The notes beneath the pieces are model-generated. The model was not told the origin of the DNA and searched no databases. It saw only the letters and a program-made list of their open reading frames with translations. A program made the position numbers and the translations under genes. This document shows positions 8,437-16,787 of a DNA stretch of 64,000 bases, in pieces (within the stretch, counting starts at the first letter, position 1; the number at the start of each line of letters is the position of its first letter). The stretch lies in assembly GCF_002479495.1 (NCBI RefSeq), contig NZ_DLNQ01000010.1, forward strand, positions 275,896 through 339,895, in the 5' to 3' direction. This DNA comes from Brevundimonas sp. UBA7506. GTDB taxonomy: Bacteria; Pseudomonadota; Alphaproteobacteria; Caulobacterales; Caulobacteraceae.

Positions 8437-9579
8437 TCAACGCAGGACCTCGTTCACGTCCGCCAGCACCACGTCGTGCATCTGGTTCAGATAGGCCTCG
8501 TAATAGCCCTTGTGCGAGGCGCCCACGAGGGTCAGCATCTTCACGCCGGGCTTCACCCCCATGACGTCGCGCATATTGGCGACCATGCGCAGGTTTCGCG
8601 TCTCATAGGACGCCAGATACATGCGGCCGAAGCCCTCGGGCGAGGGGTCCTTCTGGGCCGCGCCGAAGTCGCTCTCATAGGCCCGGCGCATCGCCTCGGG
8701 GCTGTTGTAGTAGCGATAGAGGTTCATCAGGCCGTCGGGTTGCGACAGCCCGGCGTCCAACGGCGCCTCGGCCGTCTTGCGCTCTTCGCTCGCCGGATTG
8801 TTCCAGACCTGGCGGATGGCCCGGACGAAGCCCTTGATGTCCGCCGGATAGCGATCGGCCGAGTGGTCATCGACGCTCCACACCCGCTCCAGCCCCAGCC
8901 GCGCGGCCAGGACGGCGGCGACGGAATCGCTCTCGTTGATGCTGTCGATCTGCTTGTTCAGTTGGGCGACCAGGGTCGCGTCCAGCCCCTCGCCCTCGCG
9001 GCGCTCGCCCGGGTTGAGGCGCAGCCACTGAACGAAGGCCGAGGTCGGCTCGCCCGCCGCCAGAAAGACCGCCGCCAGACGGCGACGCTGCTCGGGGCTC
9101 GGCGCGGCGGGCCATTCCGCCAGCAGGCGCTCGGCCTCGGCGTTGGCCGCCGGGACGTCCAGCCCGGCCTGCTGGCCGGCGTGGCTGACGTCCGGGCAAT
9201 AGTCGCTGATCGAGATGGCGTAGCGTTGCGGATAGCGGCGCATGGCGTCGCATTGCAGGCCCGAGACGTTCTCGATGGCGATCACTTCGGGCGCCCAGGC
9301 CGCCAGACGATCCAGCAGCGGCGTCAGCATCTCGGCCTTCACCGTCCCGCCCATCTGGGCCAGGTGGGGCGAGCCCACCACCAGGACCTGATTGAGCGGC
9401 CCCACGGGCGGTCCCTTCAGCTGATCCGGGTGGAAGGCGGGACGATAGGTCTGGGCGGCGGCCGTCCCCGTCAGAGCGAGGGCGAGGCCGAGCGCCAGAA
9501 GACCGGCGGTGGAGCGGAAGGAAATCACGGGAACAGCCTTGAGGGATCGACGCGCCGTCGACGACGCAAGCGCAGCCAT
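8437..9579 (-). CDS. DUF5694-like secreted protein
   Basis: From ATG 9579 this gives 380 residues beginning with a basic stretch and a hydrophobic core ending ALALTGTAAAQ, a clear Sec signal peptide with cleavage expected after AAA or AAQ. The mature part has LVVGSPHLAQM (about residue 65), IAIENVSGLQCDAM, a WSVDDHSADRYP stretch and a C-terminal VKMLTLVGASHKGYYEAYL. This pattern matches the DUF5694 family, whose His/Glu positions suggest a TraB/PrgY-like or metal-dependent fold; activity is unknown. The frame stays open a further 81 codons upstream, but that extension lacks secretion character and the signal peptide decides the start. Confidence 0.72.
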   Translation of the reverse strand: MAALASSTARRSLKAVPVISFRSTAGLLALGLALALTGTAAAQTYRPAFHPDQLKGPPVGPLNQVLVVGSPHLAQMGGTVKAEMLTPLLDRLAAWAPEVIAIENVSGLQCDAMRRYPQRYAISISDYCPDVSHAGQQAGLDVPAANAEAERLLAEWPAAPSPEQRRRLAAVFLAAGEPTSAFVQWLRLNPGERREGEGLDATLVAQLNKQIDSINESDSVAAVLAARLGLERVWSVDDHSADRYPADIKGFVRAIRQVWNNPASEERKTAEAPLDAGLSQPDGLMNLYRYYNSPEAMRRAYESDFGAAQKDPSPEGFGRMYLASYETRNLRMVANMRDVMGVKPGVKMLTLVGASHKGYYEAYLNQMHDVVLADVNEVLR

Positions 9580-10311
9580 TAAAGCGAATCCGGTCCGCCG
9601 CCCCGTTAAATCCCGCTCATTAACGCCAAGGGTCGCTTTCCTGTGGACAGTCGCAAACCCTTGATCCGCGAATGCGAATTCCGTCCGTCCACAGATATCC
9701 ACAGACTTGCCCACCGGGGCCGGGACGATTCCGCACAGCCAGCCGAATTCGGGCGCTTGCCGAATAGCGGATTCCGCGAGAACGTCAACAGGCCAACGGG
9801 ACACGGCGGCGCGGAAATCCAAGATCCAGCAATGGGTTAGAGGGTTTCAAGCGAACCGGTCCGGCTCTCTGACCCAGGGTCCCAAAACCTCTTCGGAGGA
9901 CGCGGAGACACCGAGGCAGGGCCACAGGCTCCCGATCCTTCAGCGCCTCGGCGCGGGGATCACGGAGAACCAGGCCGGGATCGAAGACGACGCGTCCCGA
10001 CGACGCGCCCGACACGACCAGGGGCCGCCAGGAGACCAGCCGACGCCGCCGGGTTCGCCCGAAAGCGCCGCAGCGAAATCGGTTCGGACGCTCGCGTCCC
10101 TATGCGGATCGTCGCTTCGGAGAAAAGGCCAGGCCCTGACCCGAACGGCCAGGTCCAACCCGGACTTGGCGAGGGGACGTGACCGGGCTTCGGCCAGGGT
10201 CGCGTCCCCTCGCTCAATTCCGCTCGCCAAAATCCCCTGGCCTGGTTCCAGTGTGCGGTGCGGCGCCGCCGACCTTTCCAAGTCCGCCGCCGCCGCCTAA
10301 ACCATCCCTCA
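9580..10311. other. 732-bp non-coding stretch
   Basis: No convincing gene is seen on either strand; the open frames here are Arg/Pro-rich and look like products of high GC. It holds two TTAA words at 9606 and 9620, three tccaca/tgtgga motifs resembling partial DnaA boxes between 9640 and 9705 (one is atatccaca), and the strong hairpin at 10169-10213. It may contain an untranslated RNA or a long leader. Confidence 0.5.
10169..10213. other. Strong stem-loop in the non-coding stretch
   Basis: An 11-bp perfect stem, gcgaggggacg (10169-10179) with cgtcccctcgc (10203-10213), extended inward by gacc/ggtc and closed by a loop containing cttcgg. No T-run follows on either strand, so it is not a standard terminator. 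It could be a structured RNA element. Confidence 0.6.
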
Positions 10312-11340
10312 ATGACCTTCGACCGACTCTCCCGCCGCAATCTGCTGCTGGGCGCCACCGGCCTGACCGCCGTCAGCACCCTGTCCGCCTGTGGTCGCGC
10401 CGAGGCCCCGGTCGACGAATCCGGCCGGGTTCGCCTGCGCGTGGCCGCCGGGGGTCCGGTCACCGCCGCTCACGGCGGCTTTTATCAGGCCATCGCCACC
10501 GGGGCCTATGAGCGGCGCGGCCTGAACGTCGAAATCCTGACCGGCGCCGCCGGGGCTGACGTCCCCGCCCTGCTGGCCGCCAGCGCGGTGGAACTGGCGA
10601 TCGGCGTCGACAGCTTCGCCCCCATGCGGCTGATCGCCGACCGCGCCCCGGTCAAGGCCGTCGCCGCCTTCCTGCAGAAGGACCCCGTGGTCCTGATGGC
10701 CCGGCCCAACCAGCCGCTTGAGGCCCTGTCGGCCCTGCGCGACCGCCCCATCCTGATGAGCCCGGCCGACCAGGCCGGCTTCTGGAACTGGCTGCGGGCC
10801 CGCTTCGAACTGGCGTCCGATCAGGTCCGCCCCGGCACGCCGGAGGACAACCTCAAGGCCTTCCGCGACGACCCGAAATCAGTTCTGGTCGGCCGACTGA
10901 CGACGGGCGATCCCTCCATGATCGCGCGCGAGACCGGGTTCCAGCCGCGCGTCCTGGTCCCGGCCGACGACGGCTATCCCTCGTACGCCGGCCTGGTTCT
11001 GGCCCCCAATGCCTTCGCCCGCGACAACGCCCGGGCCCTGCGCGACTTCATCGCCGCCTCGGTCGAGGGCTGGCGCGACTATGTCCACGGCGACGGGTCC
11101 AAGGGCGACGCCCTGATCCGCCGCGCCAACCCCGAGCTGAACCAGCGGCTACTCAACGCCGTGCGCGACAGCCTGCGCACCGAGGCCGTGGTCGACGGCG
11201 GCGACGCGGCCCTCTACGGCCTGGGGACCATGACCCCCGACCGCTGGCAGGCCTTCGCCGAACAGACCGAGGCCGCCTATCCCTCGCCCCCCGACTGGCG
11301 CGAGGCCTTCACCACCCAGTACCTGCCCGGTCGCGGCTAG
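10312..11340 (+). CDS. NMT1/ThiY-like ABC substrate-binding lipoprotein
   Basis: From ATG 10312, 342 residues. The N-terminus has a twin-arginine motif SRRNLLLGA followed by a hydrophobic run and lipobox LSAC, so it is a Tat- or Sec-exported lipoprotein. The mature part follows the NMT1/THI5 periplasmic binding fold: GGFYQAIATGAYERRGLNVEI, then ALLAASAVELAIGVDSF, then AGLVLAPNAFARDNARALRDFIAA near residue 235. Such proteins bind thiamine precursors, taurine, nitrate or similar small molecules. No permease or ATPase gene is adjacent, so it is an orphan binding protein here and its ligand is unknown. Confidence 0.82.
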   Translation: MTFDRLSRRNLLLGATGLTAVSTLSACGRAEAPVDESGRVRLRVAAGGPVTAAHGGFYQAIATGAYERRGLNVEILTGAAGADVPALLAASAVELAIGVDSFAPMRLIADRAPVKAVAAFLQKDPVVLMARPNQPLEALSALRDRPILMSPADQAGFWNWLRARFELASDQVRPGTPEDNLKAFRDDPKSVLVGRLTTGDPSMIARETGFQPRVLVPADDGYPSYAGLVLAPNAFARDNARALRDFIAASVEGWRDYVHGDGSKGDALIRRANPELNQRLLNAVRDSLRTEAVVDGGDAALYGLGTMTPDRWQAFAEQTEAAYPSPPDWREAFTTQYLPGRG

Positions 11341-11413
11341 GCGCGTTAGCAGCGGATTAAGTCGTGCGCGCCTAGTCTGCCGACTGAACGCCGACCGCAG
11401 CAGGAGGCCGTCC

Positions 11414-12451
11414 GTGCGACGCCCGCCGATCACCGCCATCCTGACCGCCGGGGCCTGCGCCCTGGGCCTGGCCGCGCCCGCCGCGGCCCAGACGCCTGCG
11501 CCCCAGTCTGCTGCGCCCCAGTCGACTGCACCCTCCAGCGCCAACGCCGCCGGCCTGCGCTACCTGTCCTGGCCGGGTCGCGCCTACCGCCCCGCCCCCT
11601 CCGCCCCGGCGCCCGAGGCCGCGGGGGTCGCCGAAGCCGCGCCCGTCGTCGCCGCATCCTCGCCCGGCCGTCCGCCCATCATTCCACACGGGGGCCATCC
11701 CGCCCCCGCCGCCGCGCCCGCCTTGAGCGCCGCTTCGCGTCAGGGCCTGACGCCCGCCAGCGCCTGGATCGGCTCCCAGGCCCCTGCCTATGCGCCGCAG
11801 CCCGCCCCGACCGTCGAGGCCCCGGCGGCCCAGCCCGCGCCGGTCGTTGCGCCTGCCCCCGCCCCCTGGAGCCGCACGCGCGCCATCGCGCCCGCGCCGC
11901 CTCCCGCACCAGCCCCCGCTTCCGGGACGCCGACCGGCTACTTCGCGGAGACCGCCGAGGCTGCGCCGCCTTCGCCGCCGGTAGCGATCTCTCGCCCCGC
12001 GCCCTCACGGCCGATGCCTGCCGCCCCTGCGCCGCGCGCGGAGCCGACGCCCGCGCCGGCCCCGGTCGCCGCCGCGCCGGTCGTCGAGGCCCCGCTCCCG
12101 GAGGCGCCCGCGCCCGAGGCCGCCGCCGACCCCATGGCGCCGCGTCGCGACGCACCGATCTTCCGACTGCAAAGACCGGCCCCGTCCGAGCCGGCCCAAC
12201 CGCAGGCCCAGGCAGCCGCGCCTGCCGCGGACGGCGGCGCCCGCTATTATTCGGTCCACCGCCAGGCCGGACGCCAGCCCGACGCCACCCCCCTGCCCGC
12301 GCCGGTCTATCTGGACGCCCTGCCGGTGGAACTGAGCTCCACGCCCGCCTCGACTGACCTGGCCGAACCGCCGGCCGCCCCCAATCTGATCCGCAACGCG
12401 AACGGCCGTCTCCAGGCCCTGCCCGCCAACGAAGACCCGATCCTGCCATGA
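11414..12451 (+). CDS. Secreted Pro/Ala-rich protein
   Basis: Starts at GTG 11414, six bases after a perfect AGGAGG. The 345-residue product begins with a signal peptide (ITAILTAGACALGLAAPAAAQ, about residues 6-26). Residues about 27-270 are low-complexity Pro/Ala with many PAPA and APEA runs, typical of extended periplasm- or cell-wall-spanning segments. The C-terminal 75 residues are less biased (RYYSVHRQAGRQPD, PAPVYLDALPVELSS, NLIRNANGRLQALP) and may be the functional part. It overlaps the downstream DUF2336 gene by four bases (ATGA), so the two form an operon. No family is recognised. Confidence 0.75.
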   Translation: MRRPPITAILTAGACALGLAAPAAAQTPAPQSAAPQSTAPSSANAAGLRYLSWPGRAYRPAPSAPAPEAAGVAEAAPVVAASSPGRPPIIPHGGHPAPAAAPALSAASRQGLTPASAWIGSQAPAYAPQPAPTVEAPAAQPAPVVAPAPAPWSRTRAIAPAPPPAPAPASGTPTGYFAETAEAAPPSPPVAISRPAPSRPMPAAPAPRAEPTPAPAPVAAAPVVEAPLPEAPAPEAAADPMAPRRDAPIFRLQRPAPSEPAQPQAQAAAPAADGGARYYSVHRQAGRQPDATPLPAPVYLDALPVELSSTPASTDLAEPPAAPNLIRNANGRLQALPANEDPILP

Positions 12452-13566
12452 GCGACGGCGCCGCCCTGCCCCCGGCTACTGACGCCGACTCGCGTCTGCC
12501 CGACCTGATCGCCCTCGCCAAGGAGCCCTCCAGCGAGAAGCGACGCGCCCTGCTGCGCGAACTGACCGACACCTTCTTCGGCGCCGCCGAGCGCACCGAG
12601 GCCGAAACCGCCCTCTATGGCGCGGTGTTCAGCGACCTGACCGACGCCATGGAGGTCGCGGTCCGCGCCGAACTGGCCGAGCGCTTCGCCGCCGCTCCGG
12701 ACGCCCCGCGACAACTGATCCGCCGCCTCGCCAACGACGAGGCGGAGTCCGTGGCCCATCCGGTGCTGCGCGCCTCGCCGGTCCTGACCGAGGCCGACCT
12801 GATCCACGTCATCCGATCGCGCGGCCAGGGCCACATCCGCGCCGTCAGCCAGCGCGCCTCGGTGTCCGAGGCTGTGTCCGACGCCATTGTCGAACGCGGC
12901 GACGACGAGACCCTGGGCGTGTTGCTGGGCAACGACGGCGCCCAGATGTCGCGCGCCGCCTGCGAGGCCGCCGTCGAGCGCGCCCGCGCCAACCCGGCCC
13001 TGCACGCCCCCACGGTCGAGCGCGCCAGCCTGCCCGCCGACCTGCTCAACGAGATGTATTTCGAGGTCGAGGCCCGCCTGCGTCAGCGCATTCTGGAACA
13101 GAACGCCCGCATGGATCCGGCGCTGCTCGAAAGCGCCCTGGCCGCCGGACGCACCCGCGTCGCCACCGACGACGGCGCCCTGCCGCCCGACTACGCCGAG
13201 AGCCTGGCCTATGTCGAGGAACTGAACGTCGCCAGCCAGCTGACCCCGCCGGTCCTGGCCCGCTTCCTGCGCTCGGGCAGCCGGACCTCCTTCCTGATCG
13301 CCCTGTCGCAACTGGCTGACATCGACTTCCACACCGCCCGCCAGATCGTCGAGCGGCGCGAACTGGACGCCCTGGCCGTGGTCTGCAAGGCCGCCGACCT
13401 GGATCGCGCCCTGTTCCTGACCTATGCCGTGGTCCTGCTCAACACCGACGGCGACGCCATGGGCAAGGCTCGCGCCTACGCCGGCATGTACAACGACCTG
13501 ACCGTCGAGGCCGCCCAGCGCACCCTGCGCTTCTGGCGCATGCGCAAGGCCATGCACGCGGCGTAA
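12448..13566 (+). CDS. DUF2336 protein (first paralogue)
   Basis: A 372-residue, largely helical, HEAT-like protein of the DUF2336 family, which is characteristic of alphaproteobacteria. Visible markers are PRQLIRRLANDEAESVAHPVLRASPVL (about 88-114), ASVSEAVSDAIVERGDDETLGVLLGN (about 138-163) and a C-terminal RTLRFWRMRKAM. No signal peptide or membrane segment is evident. Function is unknown; the repeated helical pairs suggest a scaffold. It is translationally coupled to the upstream secreted Pro/Ala-rich protein. A second, diverged DUF2336 gene lies 830 bp away on the opposite strand, beyond mucR. Confidence 0.85.
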   Translation: MSDGAALPPATDADSRLPDLIALAKEPSSEKRRALLRELTDTFFGAAERTEAETALYGAVFSDLTDAMEVAVRAELAERFAAAPDAPRQLIRRLANDEAESVAHPVLRASPVLTEADLIHVIRSRGQGHIRAVSQRASVSEAVSDAIVERGDDETLGVLLGNDGAQMSRAACEAAVERARANPALHAPTVERASLPADLLNEMYFEVEARLRQRILEQNARMDPALLESALAAGRTRVATDDGALPPDYAESLAYVEELNVASQLTPPVLARFLRSGSRTSFLIALSQLADIDFHTARQIVERRELDALAVVCKAADLDRALFLTYAVVLLNTDGDAMGKARAYAGMYNDLTVEAAQRTLRFWRMRKAMHAA

Positions 13567-13584
13567 AGACCCAGAGGCGCAACG

Positions 13585-13731
13585 CCTCTCCCTCCCCCTT
13601 CATGGGAAGGGTGGTCGCGCAGCGACCGGGTGGGGAGGGCGTGGCGATACCGAACGCAGGGTCTGACTTGCCGGAGCGCCCCCACCCGTCTGACGCTTCG
13701 CGTCAGCCACCCTCCCCCAAGTGGGAGGGAA
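13585..13731. repeat. Family B inverted-pair repeat (B1)
   Basis: Left arm ctctccctcccccttcatgg, then ggtggtcgcgcagcgacc, gggtggggagggc. The right arm carries cccccacccgtctgacg, an inner hairpin cgtctgacgcttcgcgtcag, and ccaccctcccc. A near-identical pair is at 31224-31370. It separates convergent genes (DUF2336 and mucR). Confidence 0.85.
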
Positions 13732-13740
13732 AAACGGCGC

Positions 13741-13778
13741 AAAACAAAACGCCCGCCCTCCTTTCGGAGAACGGGCGC
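13741..13778 (-). terminator. Rho-independent terminator for mucR
   Basis: Read on the minus strand, a hairpin of cgcccg/cgggcg with an inner ctcc/ggag stem and GAAA loop is followed by GTTTTGTTTTG (plus-strand aaaacaaaac at 13741-13750). It lies about 26 bp after the mucR stop. A second short hairpin (13784-13800) sits between. Confidence 0.8.
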
Positions 13779-13803
13779 TGCATCCGACCTGAAAGGTCGG
13801 GTC

Positions 13804-14232
13804 TTACTTCTTGGCGCGGGTGGCGCGGGCCGGTTTGCGGCCGCCCTGGCCCAGGCCCATCTGCTTGGCCAGGTCCGAACGGGCCTTGGCGTAGTTCGGG
13901 GCGACCATGGGATAGTCCTTGGCCAGGCCCCACTTCGCCCGGTATTCCTCAGGGCTCATGTTGTATTTGGTGCGCAGGTGGCGCTTCAGCGACTTGAACT
14001 TGCGGCCGTCTTCCAGGCAGATCAGGAAGTCGGGCGTAATCGACTTGCGCACCGGAACCGCCGGTTCCTTGGGCTCGGGCTCGACTTCCACCGGCGCCGA
14101 AGACACGCCGGACAGGGCCGCGTGAATCTGGGCGATCAGGCCGGGCACAGCGTCAGCCGAGACGGTGTTGTTGCTGACATAGGCCGACACGATGTCCGCC
14201 GTCATTTCCAGCAGTTCGGGTTTTTCTTCCAT
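13804..14232 (-). CDS. mucR: MucR/Ros-family transcriptional regulator
   Basis: A 142-residue regulator. The helical N-terminus ([20 protein letters not shown]) is the MucR oligomerisation part, followed by an acidic linker (about 50-65). The DNA-binding domain spans about 66-125 ([41 protein letters not shown]). Of the Ros zinc ligands only one Cys (CLED) and one His (KRHL) remain; Asp stands where the second Cys is in zinc-binding Ros proteins, and the second His is absent, so the finger may fold without metal. MucR proteins act with CtrA and SciP on cell-cycle genes in Caulobacter and as H-NS-like repressors of AT-rich DNA in rhizobia. A good terminator follows. Confidence 0.93.
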   Translation of the reverse strand: MEEKPELLEMTADIVSAYVSNNTVSADAVPGLIAQIHAALSGVSSAPVEVEPEPKEPAVPVRKSITPDFLICLEDGRKFKSLKRHLRTKYNMSPEEYRAKWGLAKDYPMVAPNYAKARSDLAKQMGLGQGGRKPARATRAKK

Positions 14233-14299
14233 GGGGGTCGCCTGTTGCAGGAGCCAAACACGTTCGACTGATCAATCCCGACCCGTCGGAGGTTGGTTT

Positions 14300-14386
14300 C
14301 ATACGTATGTTTGTCGAATATGGCAATGCAAGCATAGAACCGCGCCCTGCAGGCGCATTCTTCTACTCATCTGCACTGAATTCAGT
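14300..14386. promoter_or_regulatory. mucR upstream region with two perfect palindromes
   Basis: The 163-bp gap upstream of mucR is noticeably AT-richer than its surroundings. It contains catacgtatg (14300-14309) and actgaattcagt (14375-14386), both perfect palindromes. Either could be an autoregulatory site; MucR proteins favour AT-rich targets. Confidence 0.4.
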
Positions 14387-14395
14387 CGTCGCACT

Positions 14396-15610
14396 TCAGC
14401 GACCGAAGTTATCTGCAAGCGCCAGCATCGCCGCGCGCTCGGGCGCGGAGTATTCGTCGATCAGTTCTTCGTCGCCCTCGCGGATCGCCCGAAGCAGGGC
14501 CGGCGTCAGGGCCGAGGACAAAGACCAGTTCCAGTAACGCAGCACCGTCTGGGCCCGGTCGACCGCCAGCATCTCATAGGTGATCTGCACCCGCTCCCAG
14601 TCCGGATGGACCTCGCCGTCAGCCGTCAGTTCGGGCCGGCGCATGGCCCGCCACAGGGTCTGCAGGTCCAGCCGGGACAGGCCGGTGGCCTTGCACAGGA
14701 TGGCCAGGGGCTCGCCCCCGGCGTCCCCCATGATCTTGGCCGAGGTCAGGGGCTTGACGCCCGACAGATAGCCGATCTCTCCGACCAGCTCGCGCGTCAT
14801 GCCCTGCCCCGCGGCGGCGACGGCGGCTTCCAGACCGCTGTACGGGCTCTTGTCGATGGCGGCGCGATTGCGTTGCCGTCGCTCGATGAACTGCAGGGCC
14901 TTGCGCGTCACCGGGTCGGACCAGCCTTCGGCGGCGGCTACGGCGAACAGGTCCTCGACGCTGTCCTGCAGGACCTCGCGCGACACCGCGAAGCGCTGCA
15001 GCACGATGCGGCGTTCCTCGGCCCCGCACCACCAGAACATGACATAGGCGCCCGACGGCCGCAGTTCAGGGCGCTTCAACAGTGACGCGCACAGGGCGCG
15101 GCTCTGACGGCTCAGGGCGACAACGCCCTCGATGGCGACCTGGGCCAGACGGGCCGAGCTGTTCTTCAGCACCGCCTCGACGACGGCGTCTTCGCCGAAG
15201 CTCAGCAGGGTTTCGGTGACCACTTCCGACAGGCCGCGTCGCTCGGCGATCAGCAACCGATGCTCGATCCCGGCGTCGCGGGCGCAGCCGATCAGGTCGA
15301 CGTCGGTCAGGGAGGCGCACTGCTCGATCAGGGGGGCCGCCACAGACGGCTCGTCGCGCAGCAGCAGCCGCGCCAGACTGTCCGGCAGCTCCGCCAGGGG
15401 CGCCAGGCGCACGGCCACGCGGCGTCGCTCATCGACCGGGGCCAGACGCAGCATCTCGACCAGCAGGTCGCCCGTCACCGCCCGCTCAAAGGCGTTGATC
15501 CGACTGGCGGGCAGACAGACGACGTCAGCCAGCCGCCGCAACAGCGTCTGGCGCGCTTTCGACGCCCCCGTCGGGACGTATTCGTCAGGAATGGCGGCCG
15601 GAACGGACAT
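14396..15610 (-). CDS. DUF2336 protein (second paralogue)
   Basis: A 404-residue member of the alphaproteobacterial DUF2336 family, entirely helical by eye. Family features are LADVVCLPASRINAFERAVTGDLLVEMLRLAPVDERRRVAVRLAPLAELPDSLARLLLRDE (about 28-85), HRLLIAERRGLSEVVTETLLSFGEDAVVEAVLKNSSARL, and a C-terminal WERVQITYEMLAVDRAQTVLRYWNW. The pairwise helical repeats resemble HEAT units. It is 32 residues longer than the 12448-13566 copy and clearly diverged from it. It is upstream of mucR on the same strand, with a 163-bp gap, so it may have its own promoter. No function is known. Confidence 0.85.
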   Translation of the reverse strand: MSVPAAIPDEYVPTGASKARQTLLRRLADVVCLPASRINAFERAVTGDLLVEMLRLAPVDERRRVAVRLAPLAELPDSLARLLLRDEPSVAAPLIEQCASLTDVDLIGCARDAGIEHRLLIAERRGLSEVVTETLLSFGEDAVVEAVLKNSSARLAQVAIEGVVALSRQSRALCASLLKRPELRPSGAYVMFWWCGAEERRIVLQRFAVSREVLQDSVEDLFAVAAAEGWSDPVTRKALQFIERRQRNRAAIDKSPYSGLEAAVAAAGQGMTRELVGEIGYLSGVKPLTSAKIMGDAGGEPLAILCKATGLSRLDLQTLWRAMRRPELTADGEVHPDWERVQITYEMLAVDRAQTVLRYWNWSLSSALTPALLRAIREGDEELIDEYSAPERAAMLALADNFGR

Positions 15611-15668
15611 GGTGGCGCCACCCTAGCGCGAGCGGGTTAACCGCGCATGAGGGCGAGTTGTCCGGCCC

Positions 15669-16649
15669 TTACAGCCCCTCGAACAGGGCCGTGGACAGGT
15701 AACGCTCGGCGAAGCTGGGGATGATGGCGACGATGGTCTTGCCCGCGTTCTCGTCCCGCGCCGCCAGACGGAAGGCCGCCGTCAGGGCCGCGCCCGAGCT
15801 GATGCCGACAGGAACCCCTTCGACGCGCGCCACCTTGCGAGCCATGTCGAAGGCGTCCTCGTTGGAGACCTGCTCGACGCCGTCGATCACGCCGCGGTCG
15901 ACGATGGTCGGGATGAAGCCGGCGCCGATGCCCTGAATCTTGTGCGGGCCCGGCGCGCCGCCCGACAGGACGGGCGAGGCGGTCGGCTCGACCGCGATCA
16001 TCTTCACCGAGGCCTTCTTGGCCTTCAGGGCATGGCCGACGCCGGTGATGGTGCCGCCGGTGCCGACGCCGGCGACGACGATGTCCACCGCGCCCGCCGT
16101 GTCGTTCCAGATCTCCTCGGCCGTGGTGACCTCATGGATGACCGGATTGGCGGGGTTTTCGAACTGCGAGGGGCTGACGGCGCCGGGCGTGCGGGCCAGC
16201 AGGTCCTGAGCCATGGCGATGGCGCCCTTCATCCCCTGCTCGGCGGGGGTCAGCACCAGCTCTGCGCCCAGCAGGGCCAGCATCTTGCGACGCTCGATCG
16301 ACATGCTCTCGGGCATGACCAGGATCAGCTTGTAGCCCTTGGAAGCGGCGACGAAGGCCAGGGCGATGCCGGTGTTGCCGCTGGTCGGCTCGATCAGCAC
16401 CGAGCCGGGCTTGATCTGGCCCGCCTGCTCCAAAGCCTCGACCATGGCCACGCCGATGCGGTCCTTGACCGAGGCGATCGGGTTGAAGAACTCCAGCTTG
16501 GCCAGAACCGTGGCCTTGGGCTGATGCTCCGCCGTCAGGTTGGGCAGCCGAACCAGGGGCGTGTCGCCGATGGTGTCGATGATGCTGTCATAGACCCGGC
16601 CGCGCCCGGCCTTCTTGTGGCGGCTGGCGTCATAGGCGGTGTCGGACAT
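15669..16649 (-). CDS. cysK: Cysteine synthase A
   Basis: O-acetylserine sulfhydrylase making L-cysteine from O-acetylserine and sulfide with pyridoxal phosphate. The PLP lysine is in [11 protein letters not shown] (Lys62). The substrate loop [20 protein letters not shown] (about 87-106), the phosphate-binding [12 protein letters not shown] (about 195-206) and [15 protein letters not shown] (about 277) are all intact. At 326 residues it is full length, with about 10 extra N-terminal residues. The Met-Ser-Ile in [23 protein letters not shown] is the usual CysK pattern rather than cystathionine beta-synthase. It is monocistronic; no cysE is adjacent. Confidence 0.95.
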   Translation of the reverse strand: MSDTAYDASRHKKAGRGRVYDSIIDTIGDTPLVRLPNLTAEHQPKATVLAKLEFFNPIASVKDRIGVAMVEALEQAGQIKPGSVLIEPTSGNTGIALAFVAASKGYKLILVMPESMSIERRKMLALLGAELVLTPAEQGMKGAIAMAQDLLARTPGAVSPSQFENPANPVIHEVTTAEEIWNDTAGAVDIVVAGVGTGGTITGVGHALKAKKASVKMIAVEPTASPVLSGGAPGPHKIQGIGAGFIPTIVDRGVIDGVEQVSNEDAFDMARKVARVEGVPVGISSGAALTAAFRLAARDENAGKTIVAIIPSFAERYLSTALFEGL

Positions 16650-16787
16650 GGGGAGGGCTCCGTTCGGCGGTTTCAGCCTAAGTGACAGCCCTTATACGCC
16701 CGAGGCAAGATCGCGCCGCACAGGAATTCTAAGCCCTGCCTTAGACGAAGCGCGGATGCTAGAATGGAGCGTCAAGGAGATGCCGCC

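Noticed and set aside
9640..9705. Partial DnaA boxes as a replication origin
   Set aside because: Only three weak tccaca-type words, no AT-rich unwinding region and none of the usual origin neighbours (hemE, dnaA). Too little to call an origin.
9940..10281. Open frames on both strands in the 9.6-10.3 kb gap as possible genes
   Set aside because: Arg/Pro/Ser-rich with no family pattern, no ribosome site and no coding-like hydrophobic pattern. A hairpin and other non-coding features explain the region better.
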